64,000 nt of DNA from Thalassoglobus polymorphus (GTDB lineage Bacteria; Planctomycetota; Planctomycetia; Planctomycetales; Planctomycetaceae): positions 496,001 to 560,000 of the forward strand of contig NZ_CP036267.1 of NCBI RefSeq assembly GCF_007744255.1, read 5' to 3'. A model generated the notes under the pieces. That model ran no database searches. It was not told the DNA's origin and worked only from the letters and a program-made list of their open reading frames with translations. Position numbers and translations under genes: made by a program. Below, in pieces: positions 29,782 to 39,340 of this stretch (position 1 is its first letter; the number at the start of each line of letters is the position of its first letter).

Positions 29782-29863
29782 CTATTGCTCCGAATTGTTT
29801 CAAGGACATTCGATGAATGAGAAGTCAGCACACTTCTCTGTCGTATGTGGTTTCAGTTTGATG

Positions 29864-30526
29864 TCAGTGAAGTTCGTGGATGTAGACGTCTGCTTCGCTT
29901 TTTGCGTAGAGGTTCCCATCTGCGTCATAAAAACGGATTTCATTACGTCTGAAGTACGAGACCCGATTGGCACCAAATGTGACCCGTGAATGTTTGATGG
30001 AGTTGTTTGGGTGGTAAGGGTTCAGGTCGTCACGATTTGTGTACAAACGTGCCCGAAGAGAATTGTCTGCCCCGAACGTCCCGAATGTGATTGAGTTTCC
30101 GTTGATGACCTCCATGTCGAGGTAGCGGCCGTTAATTGATGTCACTGTGGTGTACGTGACCTTCTCGTTAATTGTGGCAAATTCCGTAGGGGCCTGGTGT
30201 CGGTAGTAGCCCAGAAGATAGTCCGAGAACCATACCTGAAGTTGCATCCCACCTTCCCCAAAACTTGGGAGCGTTCCGTGGTTCAATTCGAAAACGGTGT
30301 GTGTGTCGAACGATGCATTCGTGGGGCCGAAAACTGTCACAACTTGAGGAATATCGAGCGACGGGTCTGGATTGGCGACCACAAATTCCCAGTCTTCTTC
30401 CACGCGATGAATAGGTGGAGCGTCTTCAATGATTTCTTCAAATGTTTGCTCAGCAAACAGGTTTGCCTGCAAACCTCCCAAGACGATGGGAATTAAGAAG
30501 AGAATACCGCAAGGTCGAATGGACAT
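29864..30526 (-). CDS. Secreted protein of unknown function in the Tad-like set
   Basis: Not recognised. The start at 30526 is chosen because AAGGGG sits just upstream and the N-terminus MSIRPCGILFLIPIVLGGLQ then forms a signal peptide with a likely cut after NLFA; an upstream ATG at 30625 would hide it. The mature part is about 195 residues, acidic near its start (EQTFEEIIEDAPPIHRVEED), then beta-rich with many aromatic residues and no cysteines (YLLGYYRHQAP, INGRYLDMEVINGNSITFGTF). It lies between the VWA TadG-like gene and the TadG-like gene on the same strand, so a surface or pilus-related role is possible. Confidence 0.75.
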   Translation of the reverse strand: MSIRPCGILFLIPIVLGGLQANLFAEQTFEEIIEDAPPIHRVEEDWEFVVANPDPSLDIPQVVTVFGPTNASFDTHTVFELNHGTLPSFGEGGMQLQVWFSDYLLGYYRHQAPTEFATINEKVTYTTVTSINGRYLDMEVINGNSITFGTFGADNSLRARLYTNRDDLNPYHPNNSIKHSRVTFGANRVSYFRRNEIRFYDADGNLYAKSEADVYIHELH

Positions 30527-30881
30527 ACTTTCCCCTTTGTGAATTGACTTGGCCCTTACGTCATTGATGAGTGTGAGGATCATGGACATCTTCATTTCCG
30601 AAGCCTTGAGGGGGGAGAAATGCACAGTTGTCCGAATTCACATGATTGAAAAACCTACTCCTCGTTTTTGTGAAGGATGACGTCAAAATCGATTGGCAAC
30701 AGAAAAACGTGAAATTTTGTGAAATATTGCCCAGCGTGTGCTGTGATTTATTTTGCAAATGAATTGTTTAAATTATCTCGCTTTTCACGATAAGTTTTTT
30801 TACCAGTGATTTTGCCAACAAAAAAGAGAGCCTTCGAACAAGTCGAAGACTCTCTTTGGGAAGATGGTTGAGAATTGAAAA
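30527..30881. other. Intergenic region downstream of the VWA TadG-like gene
   Basis: AT-rich, no gene. It holds the minus-strand terminator of the VWA gene (30821-30856) and should hold the promoter of the secreted-protein gene. TTATTTTGCAAA at 30748-30759 recurs at 33372-33383, on the other side of the VWA gene. GTGAAAT occurs twice, ten bases apart, near 30710. Confidence 0.5.
30821..30856 (-). terminator. Rho-independent terminator of the VWA TadG-like gene
   Basis: On the minus strand AAAGAGAGTCTTCGA pairs with TCGAAGGCTCTCTTT (one T-G pair) around the loop CTTGT, followed by further T. It lies 25 bases past the stop codon, so the VWA gene is transcribed apart from the genes that follow. 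Confidence 0.88.
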
Positions 30882-33050
30882 CTATTCTTCCACGTACATC
30901 AGTTTTGCTGAGGGGACGAAGGAGGCAATTTTGTGGAATGCTGCTTCGACATCAGCTGTCATATCATTGACGCTCACTCCTCCTGGGATATCAATGAAGT
31001 GTCCTTTGCCGATGTGAGCAATCGCTCGCATCAGGTCTCGGTCGGCATCAATACCCACAGCCATCGTGTGGATGGTGTAGTCGGACTCAACTGCCTGGTA
31101 GGCCAAGCGGAGTACGTACCGCTTCTGGCTGCTTGATGTTGAGTAGTCAGCGTTCCCGTCTCCGTCGTAGTCGAGCATTTCATCCCAGTTCCAACCGCTT
31201 GGCAAGGATGTGTCTTCTCCTGAGTCGATGGTGTTTGTGTTTCCATCGGTCATCAGAAGGATCGTCGGTCGAGCACCATCACGTTTGGCATCGTCAAGCA
31301 GCGAGATCGCGTCCTTCAGTCCACCACCCATATTCGTCGCATAGGAATAATGGGCAGCTTGTCGATACGCCATCAGGTCTTTCAATGCGGGATAATTATG
31401 TGTGATTGGATCGTGTCGGATATCGACAATTGGAATCTCGGGGTCGGGATCATTGAGATAGTCTTCGCGACGATGGTTTGTGTCGTAGCTGACCATTCCG
31501 AGTTGATCACCAAAACCGAGTTTGTCGAGAAAATTGCAGAACAGGAAGTGTCCTTCTTTGATTGCATGGAAAGGGTAATGACGTGTTTTCCACAAATCTG
31601 GTGTTTCCCAGTGTCCCGATTGGTGTCGCAGAGTGTAGTCAGTCCAAGTCAGACCGCCATACATTTCCCGGTATCCATTCGCAGCCAGTTCAGAGCCATT
31701 GCGGCAGTGGTTGATGAAACTATCCCAACTTCCACCCGGATAAGGATAGGAACCGGTGAGCCCGAAGGCTTCCTTCACCGCTGCGTTGGTGTCGTCGTAT
31801 CGTTCGACAACATTAGGGTTTTCCCCGTCTGGAGCATCGAAGTAATACCAGAATGAGCGACCATCCAGGACTTCGACGTACACGTAATCAATGGTCTTGG
31901 TCGATGTGTACTCATATGTCAGCGGCCCTCCGTTTCCAAACGAGATATAGTCGTCCGTGTCGTCCGTAAAGCCGACGTACAATTCCCGGATTGGGTCGGG
32001 AGAGTTCGTGGTCGCGGAGAGGCGATCATTAGGGAAGGTGACATCGATTCCGGAATTCGAAACAACAAAATCTCCGGGAGGCCCTTCTGAAGTGATCCAA
32101 ACAGTTGCAATGTCTTTCGATCCGTCCAGGTTTGCTGTTTGCCCGCTGAGGTCATTGAAAGTACGTTCGCCGCCATCGGTGTAGCGAATTTTGACTTTCC
32201 GCAATGTACTTGATGTCGTCACAGTGCAGTCATCGTACTTGAAGGTGACTCCGGTCGTGGTGCCATTCGACGTTCTTCCCAACGAAAGGTATTGCGGGGA
32301 AAATGCCATGTTTCCTAGAGAAATACCGAGGTCTGACCAAACGAGACCGAGGTTGCTCTCAATTTGAGATTTACTCAAGTGAGCCGCTGCTTCATCGTTG
32401 AAGTAACTGTCGAAGTTCATGGATCGAGAGAAGTCATGGACGACAACGATATCGCGGGCTTCGACATAGGCGATTGCTTCAGCCTGGAGCTTCGCGTATT
32501 TGTCTCCTGTCACACCCGCGAAGAATAATGCGAGCTTCCCATCCGGGGCAGTGGAGTCCTCGTTGTTTCGACGAGCGACGACTTTCACAACATTCGAAGG
32601 ATGGACACCCCAGTTCACTTCATATTGACCGGTCTCTTCGTTGAGCATCCGGGCTCCAAAAATGACATCGACTTCTTTATTGATGTAGGTCTCGTTCAGT
32701 TCCGCAATCTGTCGAGCCACTTCTCGGGCAGCTTCTTCGGCATAGAGAGTGATGTTTTCGACATCCTCAGGAGCCGTTTTAATTGCTTCTGTGATTTCCT
32801 GAGCAGCAGCGATGGCAGCGGAATCGACAGCGTTTTGCAGCTGAGTTTTGGTTAAAACGAGATAACCAATGTCGATTGCCAGCGAAACGAATGCAAAGCA
32901 GGCGACAAGGCAGAAAGCTGTCAGGACAATGAATGCCCCGCGTCGCGGGGGCGGGTCATCCTCCTTTCGAGATGCGGTTCGTAGAAACCTGGCTCGATGT
33001 ACAACCGCGCGAAGGGGGTGGGCGCGTAACCACCATTGAGGACTTTTCAT
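30882..33050 (-). CDS. VWA-domain TadG-like protein
   Basis: 722 residues. A basic N-terminus is followed by RRGAFIVLTAFCLVACFAFVSLAIDIGYLVLTKTQLQNAVDSAAIAAAQ, the TadG-type membrane helix and stalk. Residues about 205 to 720 are extracytoplasmic, with a split VWA domain: MIDAS VVVHDFSRSMNFDS, then a beta-rich insert of about 250 residues, then YATNMGGGLKDAISLL and ILLMTDGNTN. The insert has YTDGGERTF-type strands. VWA-bearing TadG proteins are thought to act in surface attachment. It is paralogous in its N-terminus to the TadG-like protein at 28603. A terminator follows immediately. Confidence 0.87.
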   Translation of the reverse strand: MKSPQWWLRAHPLRAVVHRARFLRTASRKEDDPPPRRGAFIVLTAFCLVACFAFVSLAIDIGYLVLTKTQLQNAVDSAAIAAAQEITEAIKTAPEDVENITLYAEEAAREVARQIAELNETYINKEVDVIFGARMLNEETGQYEVNWGVHPSNVVKVVARRNNEDSTAPDGKLALFFAGVTGDKYAKLQAEAIAYVEARDIVVVHDFSRSMNFDSYFNDEAAAHLSKSQIESNLGLVWSDLGISLGNMAFSPQYLSLGRTSNGTTTGVTFKYDDCTVTTSSTLRKVKIRYTDGGERTFNDLSGQTANLDGSKDIATVWITSEGPPGDFVVSNSGIDVTFPNDRLSATTNSPDPIRELYVGFTDDTDDYISFGNGGPLTYEYTSTKTIDYVYVEVLDGRSFWYYFDAPDGENPNVVERYDDTNAAVKEAFGLTGSYPYPGGSWDSFINHCRNGSELAANGYREMYGGLTWTDYTLRHQSGHWETPDLWKTRHYPFHAIKEGHFLFCNFLDKLGFGDQLGMVSYDTNHRREDYLNDPDPEIPIVDIRHDPITHNYPALKDLMAYRQAAHYSYATNMGGGLKDAISLLDDAKRDGARPTILLMTDGNTNTIDSGEDTSLPSGWNWDEMLDYDGDGNADYSTSSSQKRYVLRLAYQAVESDYTIHTMAVGIDADRDLMRAIAHIGKGHFIDIPGGVSVNDMTADVEAAFHKIASFVPSAKLMYVEE

Positions 33051-33517
33051 AGAGTCAGCCTTTGTTGAGTGCTGACCCGAAAACTTGCATGCGTTTTCTC
33101 AGGGGACGAGAAGTTTCCTGATGGCATTTGTTTTCGGATCGGTACGAACAATCTTTCGGTAGCCAGGCTGTCTTGCCTCAATTGCAAGATCCACGGCTTT
33201 GCGTCCCCGCTTCACAACGGGTTTGCCATTTCGGGAGTTCGCACAAGTCTGAATCTGTGCGTCATCCAACCGTCAAAAACATATCTCTGTAACAGTCACA
33301 TTCCTGATTAAATGAATTGAATTCGAGAAAATGTCAAAAAAAGAAAAACATTTCTTGCACGTATTGGAAAATTATTTTGCAAACCAAAACTTGAGAAACA
33401 CCGGAATTTTATTTTGCTTAGCCTCAACACGCTTCGCTGCGTGTTCAAGATGGATTACGATGCCTGATAACGGCTCATTTACGTTGCTAAAAACCACCAT
33501 TGTTGCTGGGAAACACC
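33051..33517. other. Divergent intergenic region between the VWA TadG-like gene and purL
   Basis: No supported gene. The right half is AT-rich with A-tracts. A hairpin AACACGC-TTCGCT-GCGTGTT sits at 33426-33445 in the purL leader. TTATTTTGCAAA at 33372-33383 repeats the motif at 30748-30759. Promoters for both flanking genes must lie here. Confidence 0.5.
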
Positions 33518-36424
33518 ATGCTTTGGGAAATTGAGATGACGCCCCTCGGAAGTGAAGTTGACCGCGAAGGTCAGCTTGCTTTGGTGGAATGTCAACTTCG
33601 AAATCTGAATTCCATTCGTCAAATCCGAACGGCTCGCTCGTACCTCATCGAAGGAAAACTGGACGAAACCAGCGCTGCCCAAGCTGCGAGTTTGCTCAGC
33701 GATGCTGTTGTCGAACAAGCGGTCATTCGCAAACTTCCTGATCCGACAGACCCCAAACAGGGCGGCGAACGGCTTTTCAACGTCCTCTTCAAGCCCGGAG
33801 TGACAGATAACGTCGGCCGGACAGCATTAGACGCCCTCAAAAACCTCGGTGTTCAAGCGGAAGGTGTTGCGACCTGTCGAAAATACTGGATCAATGGCGA
33901 TTCCGATGCTGCTGAAGTGGAACGCTTCACGACTCGAGTTTTATCGAACGATTCCATTGAGCGTGTTCTCGATGGACCGCTTCAACTCGACAGCTTGTCC
34001 GTGGGTGGTGACTATCAGTTTGAACTGAAACACGTTGCCATTCGTGAGATGGATGACGATGCGTTGATGCGTCAGAGTCGAGAAGGGCAGCTGTATCTCA
34101 GTCTCGATGAAATGCAGACAATCCGCGCCAAGTTTCAAGAGCTTGACCGCGACCCGACCGACATCGAACTGGAAACGATCGCTCAGACATGGAGCGAGCA
34201 TTGTTCTCACAAAACTCTCGCAGGCCGAATTGCCTATGTCGATGAGAATGGCGAGAAGCGTTTTGAGAACATGTTGAAGGAGACAGTCTTCGCAGCGACC
34301 CAAACCATTCGTAAGAACTTAGGTGCGGATGATTGGTGTGTCAGCGTTTTCAAAGATAACGCCGGGATTGTCTTCTTTGACGACAAGCAAGATGTTTGCA
34401 TTAAAGTCGAGACACATAACCATCCAAGTGCACTGGAGCCCTATGGTGGTGCCAACACCGGATTGGGAGGAGTCATTCGTGACCCTCTCGGGACAGGGAT
34501 GGGAGCACGCCCGGTTTGTAACACCGATGTTTTCTGTTTCGCTCCTCCCGATACTCCCTTCGATCACCTTCCACCAGGAGTGTTGCATCCGCGGACAGTG
34601 ATGCACGGCGTCGTTGCAGGAGTGAGAGACTACGGAAACCGGATGGGAATCCCGACCGTCAACGGTGCGGTTTACTTCGATGAACGCTATCTCGGAAACC
34701 CACTCGTTTATTGTGGGAACATCGCGATGATTCCCAAAGGAATGAGCGAAAAAGAAGTGATCCCCGGTGACTACATCGTTTCTATCGGCGGACGAACCGG
34801 TCGCGATGGAATTCACGGAGCGACCTTCTCCTCTGCTGAACTGACGCACGAAAGTGAAGATCTTTCCGGCGGGGCTGTTCAAATTGGAAACCCCATCACC
34901 GAGAAGATGGTTCAGGATGTCCTGTTAGATGCTCGGGATCAGGGACTTTTCAATGCTGTCACCGATTGTGGAGCTGGCGGATTCAGTAGTGCCGTTGGCG
35001 AAATGGGCGAAGAGACCGGAGCGGAAGTCTGGCTCGAAAAGGCCCCTTTGAAATACAGCGGACTCTCTTATACCGAGATCTGGATCAGCGAAGCTCAAGA
35101 GCGTATGGTCTTGTCGGTTCCGGAGCACAACTGGCAGGCGTTTCACGATTTGTGTGCCTCTGAAGGTGTTGAGGCGAGCATCTTAGGACGCTTCACCGAT
35201 ACGAAAGATCTTGTCCTCAAGTACGAAGACAAAGTCGTCGGGCATCTCCCCATGTCGTTGTTGCACGATGGTCGTCCACCGGTCGTGCGAGAGGCGAGGT
35301 ATCAACCTCCGGAAGAAACGCAGACCGATTTCACAGGACTGGATTTTCAACATGGTGACGTGTTGAAGAAAATTCTGGGGTCTTGGAACATCTGCTCGAA
35401 GGAATCGATCATTCGGCAATACGACCACGAGGTTCAGGCGGGCAGCGTCGTCAAACCGTTGGTCGGGGTTGCGAACGATGGCCCTTCGGATGCCGCTGTT
35501 GTTCGGCCTGATCTGACCACGCAACGAGGACTCGTTATCTCGTGCGGGATGAATCCCTTCCTGGGTGACTGTGATCCATATTGGATGGCTGCTTCTGCGA
35601 TTGATGAAGCGTTCCGAAATTGTGTTGCTGTCGGGGCCGATCCGAATCGCATCGCCATTCTCGACAACTTCTGTTGGGGCAACACCGAACGACCGGAAAC
35701 TCTCGGTTCACTTGTTCGAGCGGCACTCGCCTGCCACGACGTTGCCATTGCGTATTCGGCTCCGTTTGTCAGTGGGAAAGATTCGCTCAACAACGAATTC
35801 AGCTACGAAGATGAAGGCAACCAGAAGACGATTTCGATTCCGTCCTCGCTGCTTATCACAGCTTTGGGGCAAGTGGAAAACATCGAGCAGTGCATCACCA
35901 TGGACCTGAAAGCATCCGGAAACGTCCTGCTTCTGGTTGGTGAAACTCAAGATGAAATTGGTGGTTCTCACTTCAATGTCGTCACTGGAAATCAAAACGG
36001 AATTGTTCCGAAGGTCGATCTTGAAACGGCTCCGAAAGTTTTTGCTGCCGTTCATCATTGCGTGACCGCTGGAGCCATTCGAAGTTGCCACGATGTCAGT
36101 GAAGGTGGCGTTGCGGTTTCCGTTGCAGAGATGGCCTTCGCTGGAGGACTGGGCGTCGATGTCAAACTCGACAGTTCTGGAGATGAGGCGACCATCGCAC
36201 TCTTCTCAGAAAGTAACACTCGCTTCGTGATCGAAGTCGCCGAAGAAAACGTTGCCAAGATCAATCAGGCATTCACGGATCGTGGGCTACCAACGCCAAC
36301 GCATCTGGGAACTGTGACTGATTCCTCCGCAGTCATCGTAAAAGACTCCGCAGGCAACACTCTCATCGACGAGAAAATCGACGAACTCAAAGCGATCTGG
36401 CAGCGACCGCTGGCAGAATTTTAA
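33518..36424 (+). CDS. purL: Phosphoribosylformylglycinamidine synthase, PurS-PurL fusion
   Basis: Fourth step of purine synthesis: FGAR, glutamine and ATP give FGAM. The start at 33518 ([11 protein letters not shown]) is preferred over 33500. The first 150 residues hold two PurS-like units, of which the second is clear ([24 protein letters not shown]). The PurL synthase follows: [46 protein letters not shown] and a second AIRS-like half ([32 protein letters not shown]). No PurQ glutaminase domain is attached (the chain ends at 968 residues), so ammonia must come from a separate PurQ. This gives an arrangement between the small three-protein and the large single-protein forms. Confidence 0.95.
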   Translation: MLWEIEMTPLGSEVDREGQLALVECQLRNLNSIRQIRTARSYLIEGKLDETSAAQAASLLSDAVVEQAVIRKLPDPTDPKQGGERLFNVLFKPGVTDNVGRTALDALKNLGVQAEGVATCRKYWINGDSDAAEVERFTTRVLSNDSIERVLDGPLQLDSLSVGGDYQFELKHVAIREMDDDALMRQSREGQLYLSLDEMQTIRAKFQELDRDPTDIELETIAQTWSEHCSHKTLAGRIAYVDENGEKRFENMLKETVFAATQTIRKNLGADDWCVSVFKDNAGIVFFDDKQDVCIKVETHNHPSALEPYGGANTGLGGVIRDPLGTGMGARPVCNTDVFCFAPPDTPFDHLPPGVLHPRTVMHGVVAGVRDYGNRMGIPTVNGAVYFDERYLGNPLVYCGNIAMIPKGMSEKEVIPGDYIVSIGGRTGRDGIHGATFSSAELTHESEDLSGGAVQIGNPITEKMVQDVLLDARDQGLFNAVTDCGAGGFSSAVGEMGEETGAEVWLEKAPLKYSGLSYTEIWISEAQERMVLSVPEHNWQAFHDLCASEGVEASILGRFTDTKDLVLKYEDKVVGHLPMSLLHDGRPPVVREARYQPPEETQTDFTGLDFQHGDVLKKILGSWNICSKESIIRQYDHEVQAGSVVKPLVGVANDGPSDAAVVRPDLTTQRGLVISCGMNPFLGDCDPYWMAASAIDEAFRNCVAVGADPNRIAILDNFCWGNTERPETLGSLVRAALACHDVAIAYSAPFVSGKDSLNNEFSYEDEGNQKTISIPSSLLITALGQVENIEQCITMDLKASGNVLLLVGETQDEIGGSHFNVVTGNQNGIVPKVDLETAPKVFAAVHHCVTAGAIRSCHDVSEGGVAVSVAEMAFAGGLGVDVKLDSSGDEATIALFSESNTRFVIEVAEENVAKINQAFTDRGLPTPTHLGTVTDSSAVIVKDSAGNTLIDEKIDELKAIWQRPLAEF

Positions 36425-36561
36425 TCCCGCTGCTCATTTGAGTGAGCTGTATGAGAATTGATCAGCGCTCGTCTCTCGCACTCAAAGTGCCGAGCGACGG
36501 GCACTGATTTCGTACCGCTCGCTTTGCTGGGGACTCGCTGACTGACAATTGGAATCCGAAC

Positions 36562-38010
36562 ATGCTCAAAGTCCAGTCCGTTCGATTTAATCGACATGAA
36601 CTGAAAACGCGATTTCCGTTCCGATACGGGATTGCCAGCATGACGGAGGTTCCGCATCTGTTTGTGAAGGTAGAGATTGATTTCGCAGGCAAACGTTCAA
36701 CCGGGATGAGCGCGGACCTGCTGCCGCCAAAGTGGTTCACAAAGAACCCCGAAAGCGATTACGAGACTGAAGATCTTCCGGAAATGCTCAACGTCATTGC
36801 ACATGCTGCGAAGTGTGCAATGGAGATCGATTCGGTCCCTTCGTTTTTCGAGTGGTGGCAACAGCTTTATGCTTCACAAAATAGCTGGGCGAAAGAGCAG
36901 GGGATTGCTCCTCTTCTGGCAAATTTTGGCGTCAGTCTGATCGAACGTGCTGTCATTGATGCGGTCTGTCGCGCTACCGAGTTGACACTGCATCAACTGC
37001 TGATTTCAAACCGTCTGGAAATCGATTTAGCAGCAATTCGGCCTGAGTTGCAGGGACTCTCTCCACGCGACATAGTTGCCGATGAACCCTCAAAAACGAT
37101 TCAGCTCCGGCATACTATCGGAATGGGCGATCCACTGACGGACTCCGAAATCCTCGATGATGATCGTGTCGACGATGGTCTGCCGCACTCACTCGTCGCC
37201 GCCCTGCGCTGCTACGGTCTTAGCTCTTTCAAGATCAAACTCTCCGGGAATCGCGAGCAAGATCGAGAGCGACTGCTGGCGATCGCATCAATTCTTCAAG
37301 ACGAGTTGAGAGGTCCATTTCAGTTCACGATGGACGGAAACGAGAACTATCGAGACATCAATCATTTTCGTGATGACTACGAATTTCATTTGAGCGACTC
37401 GCGTCTTTCGACGTTCTTTCAGCAAGGGCTTTTGTTTGTCGAGCAACCGCTTCATCGTGATTGGTCACTCAATGAAGATGTACAGGCAGCGCTCCAGAAT
37501 TGGACCGATGCTCCTCCAATGATTATTGATGAATCGGACGCCGATCTCAGCAGCTTGCCGACCGCGTTGAGACTGGGTTACTCAGGAGCCAGTCACAAAA
37601 ATTGCAAAGGGATCACGAAAGGATTGTTGAACGCTGCCACGATTCACAAGGCGAAGCTTGAGGGACGGTGTGCGATTTTATCGGGAGAAGATTTGGCGAA
37701 TCTTGGACCGGTCGCTTTATTGCAGGACCTTACGATGGCAGCGTGTCTGGGGATTGAACACGTGGAACGAAATGGACATCACTATTTCGCCGGCCTCAGC
37801 ATCTTTCCGAGACAACTCCAGGAACAATCGCTGAGAAATCATGCAGATCTCTTTCATCAAATAGAATCTGGTCTAATCGCAGTTCACCCACAAGCGGGGC
37901 ATCTCGAGATTGACTCGCTACTGAAATCGCCGTTTGGAATGCTTGAGCATCCGGATCTTTCTTTGCTCACAGAATGGTCTCAGAACGCTATCGATGATGA
38001 TTCAGCCTGA
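36562..38010 (+). CDS. Enolase-superfamily protein (mandelate racemase/muconate lactonizing type), substrate unknown
   Basis: 482 residues with the enolase-superfamily layout. The N-terminal capping domain (KTRFPFRYGIASMTEVPHLFVKV) is followed by a TIM-barrel part. FKIKLSG resembles the KxK base motif, MDGNENY and VEQPL hold metal-ligand positions of strands 3 and 4, and IIDESD the third. SHKNCKG corresponds to the later KxxK-type lysine region. Insertions make it longer than the usual 350-400 residues, so it is an outlying member. Dipeptide epimerase and o-succinylbenzoate synthase are relatives but neither can be claimed. It starts 137 bases after purL. Confidence 0.7.
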   Translation: MLKVQSVRFNRHELKTRFPFRYGIASMTEVPHLFVKVEIDFAGKRSTGMSADLLPPKWFTKNPESDYETEDLPEMLNVIAHAAKCAMEIDSVPSFFEWWQQLYASQNSWAKEQGIAPLLANFGVSLIERAVIDAVCRATELTLHQLLISNRLEIDLAAIRPELQGLSPRDIVADEPSKTIQLRHTIGMGDPLTDSEILDDDRVDDGLPHSLVAALRCYGLSSFKIKLSGNREQDRERLLAIASILQDELRGPFQFTMDGNENYRDINHFRDDYEFHLSDSRLSTFFQQGLLFVEQPLHRDWSLNEDVQAALQNWTDAPPMIIDESDADLSSLPTALRLGYSGASHKNCKGITKGLLNAATIHKAKLEGRCAILSGEDLANLGPVALLQDLTMAACLGIEHVERNGHHYFAGLSIFPRQLQEQSLRNHADLFHQIESGLIAVHPQAGHLEIDSLLKSPFGMLEHPDLSLLTEWSQNAIDDDSA

Positions 38011-38096
38011 TTTCATGTTGTGGAGATCAACTGTTGACACCTCGATATCAACACCCGCCAACCTGTTCGATAAGACTGGTGTGTGAGACGGTTGGA

Positions 38097-38924
38097 TTAT
38101 GGATTCTTTGTGTTTAAATCGGATCTCTTGCTGAAGATTTCAAAGTGATGGCAACCGTTGAGGACTCCACTGGTTGCTGAAGATTCTGCAAGGAACAGGC
38201 GATCGTGGAACCCCAGTTCTTTGTTGATTTGAATGACCTCTTCAACAACCTCGCGAGCTGCATTTCCAACAAGAATTGAGCGATACCCAGCGGTCAGGGC
38301 GGCGAGATCGTTTCCGGAATCTCCAGCGAAAAGAACGGACTCTTTGGGGTAGTCGAAAAACTGTGTCCACCAATCGAGGGCGTACGCTTTCGAGACATTC
38401 TGCGGCAACAGGTCAATCAGTCCGTCACCATTAAAAGGGTCGGCACTCGATATTAATGAGTAGGGGGCCGACGACTCTCTCAGCAGTTGCCTGATTTGTT
38501 CAGAGATCTCGATTCGGTTTGCATCATCACAATAATAACTCAGCTTGAACTCACCCTGTTTCTCATCTTCCTGCCGGCGAAGTCCGGGGAGATCTTTCAA
38601 GAGCGAATCAAGTGCACCTAGAGGCAAAGATTGCGTCAGGGAAAACAATTGTTTTCGGTAGTCAGCTTGCTGTTCGAAAGTCCCCTCAGGGGTCCGTTGC
38701 ATCACGGTTGTCCCGACATCACAGATTACCCAATTCGGGAGAGGCAGTTGGTAAGATTCGATGGCATCAGTCACCGATTCGAAGTGCCGGCCTGTGACAT
38801 AAAGCAGTTCAATCTGAGTGCGATCCAGCTCATTTTTCAGTAATTGAAGGTCTCGGAGGTTCTCCTGATGACCCTGCAGTGGAATCAATGTTCCATCAAG
38901 ATCCGTCGCCAGGGCTTGTTTCAT
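38097..38924 (-). CDS. HAD hydrolase, sucrose-phosphatase-like
   Basis: 275-residue HAD enzyme of the Cof/sucrose-phosphatase type. ATDLDGTLIP holds the nucleophile Asp8 and the general acid Asp10; LLYVTGRH is motif II; AGDSGNDLAAL is motif IV. The C2-cap contains VICDVGTTV and FKLSYYCDD, matching the cap of sucrose-6-phosphate phosphatases and the HAD domain fused to the neighbouring synthase. The predicted reaction is sucrose-6-phosphate to sucrose. It is divergently placed, 416 bases from the synthase gene, which supports the role. Mannosylglycerate- or glucosylglycerate-phosphatases are close relatives, so substrate is inferred mainly from context. Confidence 0.85.
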   Translation of the reverse strand: MKQALATDLDGTLIPLQGHQENLRDLQLLKNELDRTQIELLYVTGRHFESVTDAIESYQLPLPNWVICDVGTTVMQRTPEGTFEQQADYRKQLFSLTQSLPLGALDSLLKDLPGLRRQEDEKQGEFKLSYYCDDANRIEISEQIRQLLRESSAPYSLISSADPFNGDGLIDLLPQNVSKAYALDWWTQFFDYPKESVLFAGDSGNDLAALTAGYRSILVGNAAREVVEEVIQINKELGFHDRLFLAESSATSGVLNGCHHFEIFSKRSDLNTKNP

Positions 38925-39340
38925 GAGTCAAATTCTGCATTATTAGAAGAGGAAGGTCGTTGAATGTTTTCTTCGGCCTACTTGATCAGGCTTATTTGAG
39001 TCAGGCTGAGTTGAGAATGTCCCGTGGTAGAGAATGTCTGGCTCTGCCTCGTGCACTCATCAAGTTAAGAATCAGGCAAATTTTATCAAGGAGGCAATAA
39101 GAACCTTTTGGAGAACCGAATCAATGAGAGATCATCTCCGAGATCACGTCCAGTGAAGTGATCTTTCTCAATATGGAGCTTCTCAGCGCTTGAGAAGCCA
39201 GGTTGATAGATCAGTTTCCGTTGTTAGATCAGTTCCCATAGTGAGGTTGAGTTCCTCTCCGCAAACCACTGTCATGAATCGCTTTCTCATTGTACGAGAG
39301 GCTCAGTCCAGGTTTTCGGATCAGCTCTTAATGAAGAATC
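38925..39340. other. Divergent control region of the sucrose genes
   Basis: No gene. TAGATCAGTT occurs at 39207-39216 and again at 39225-39234, an 18-base period that could mark paired operators. GGCTCTGCCTCGTGC at 39040-39054 is the reverse complement of the repeat core GCACGAGGCAGAGCC found at 19651 and 27992. Two copies of GAGAATGTC lie at 39013-39038. Confidence 0.5.
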
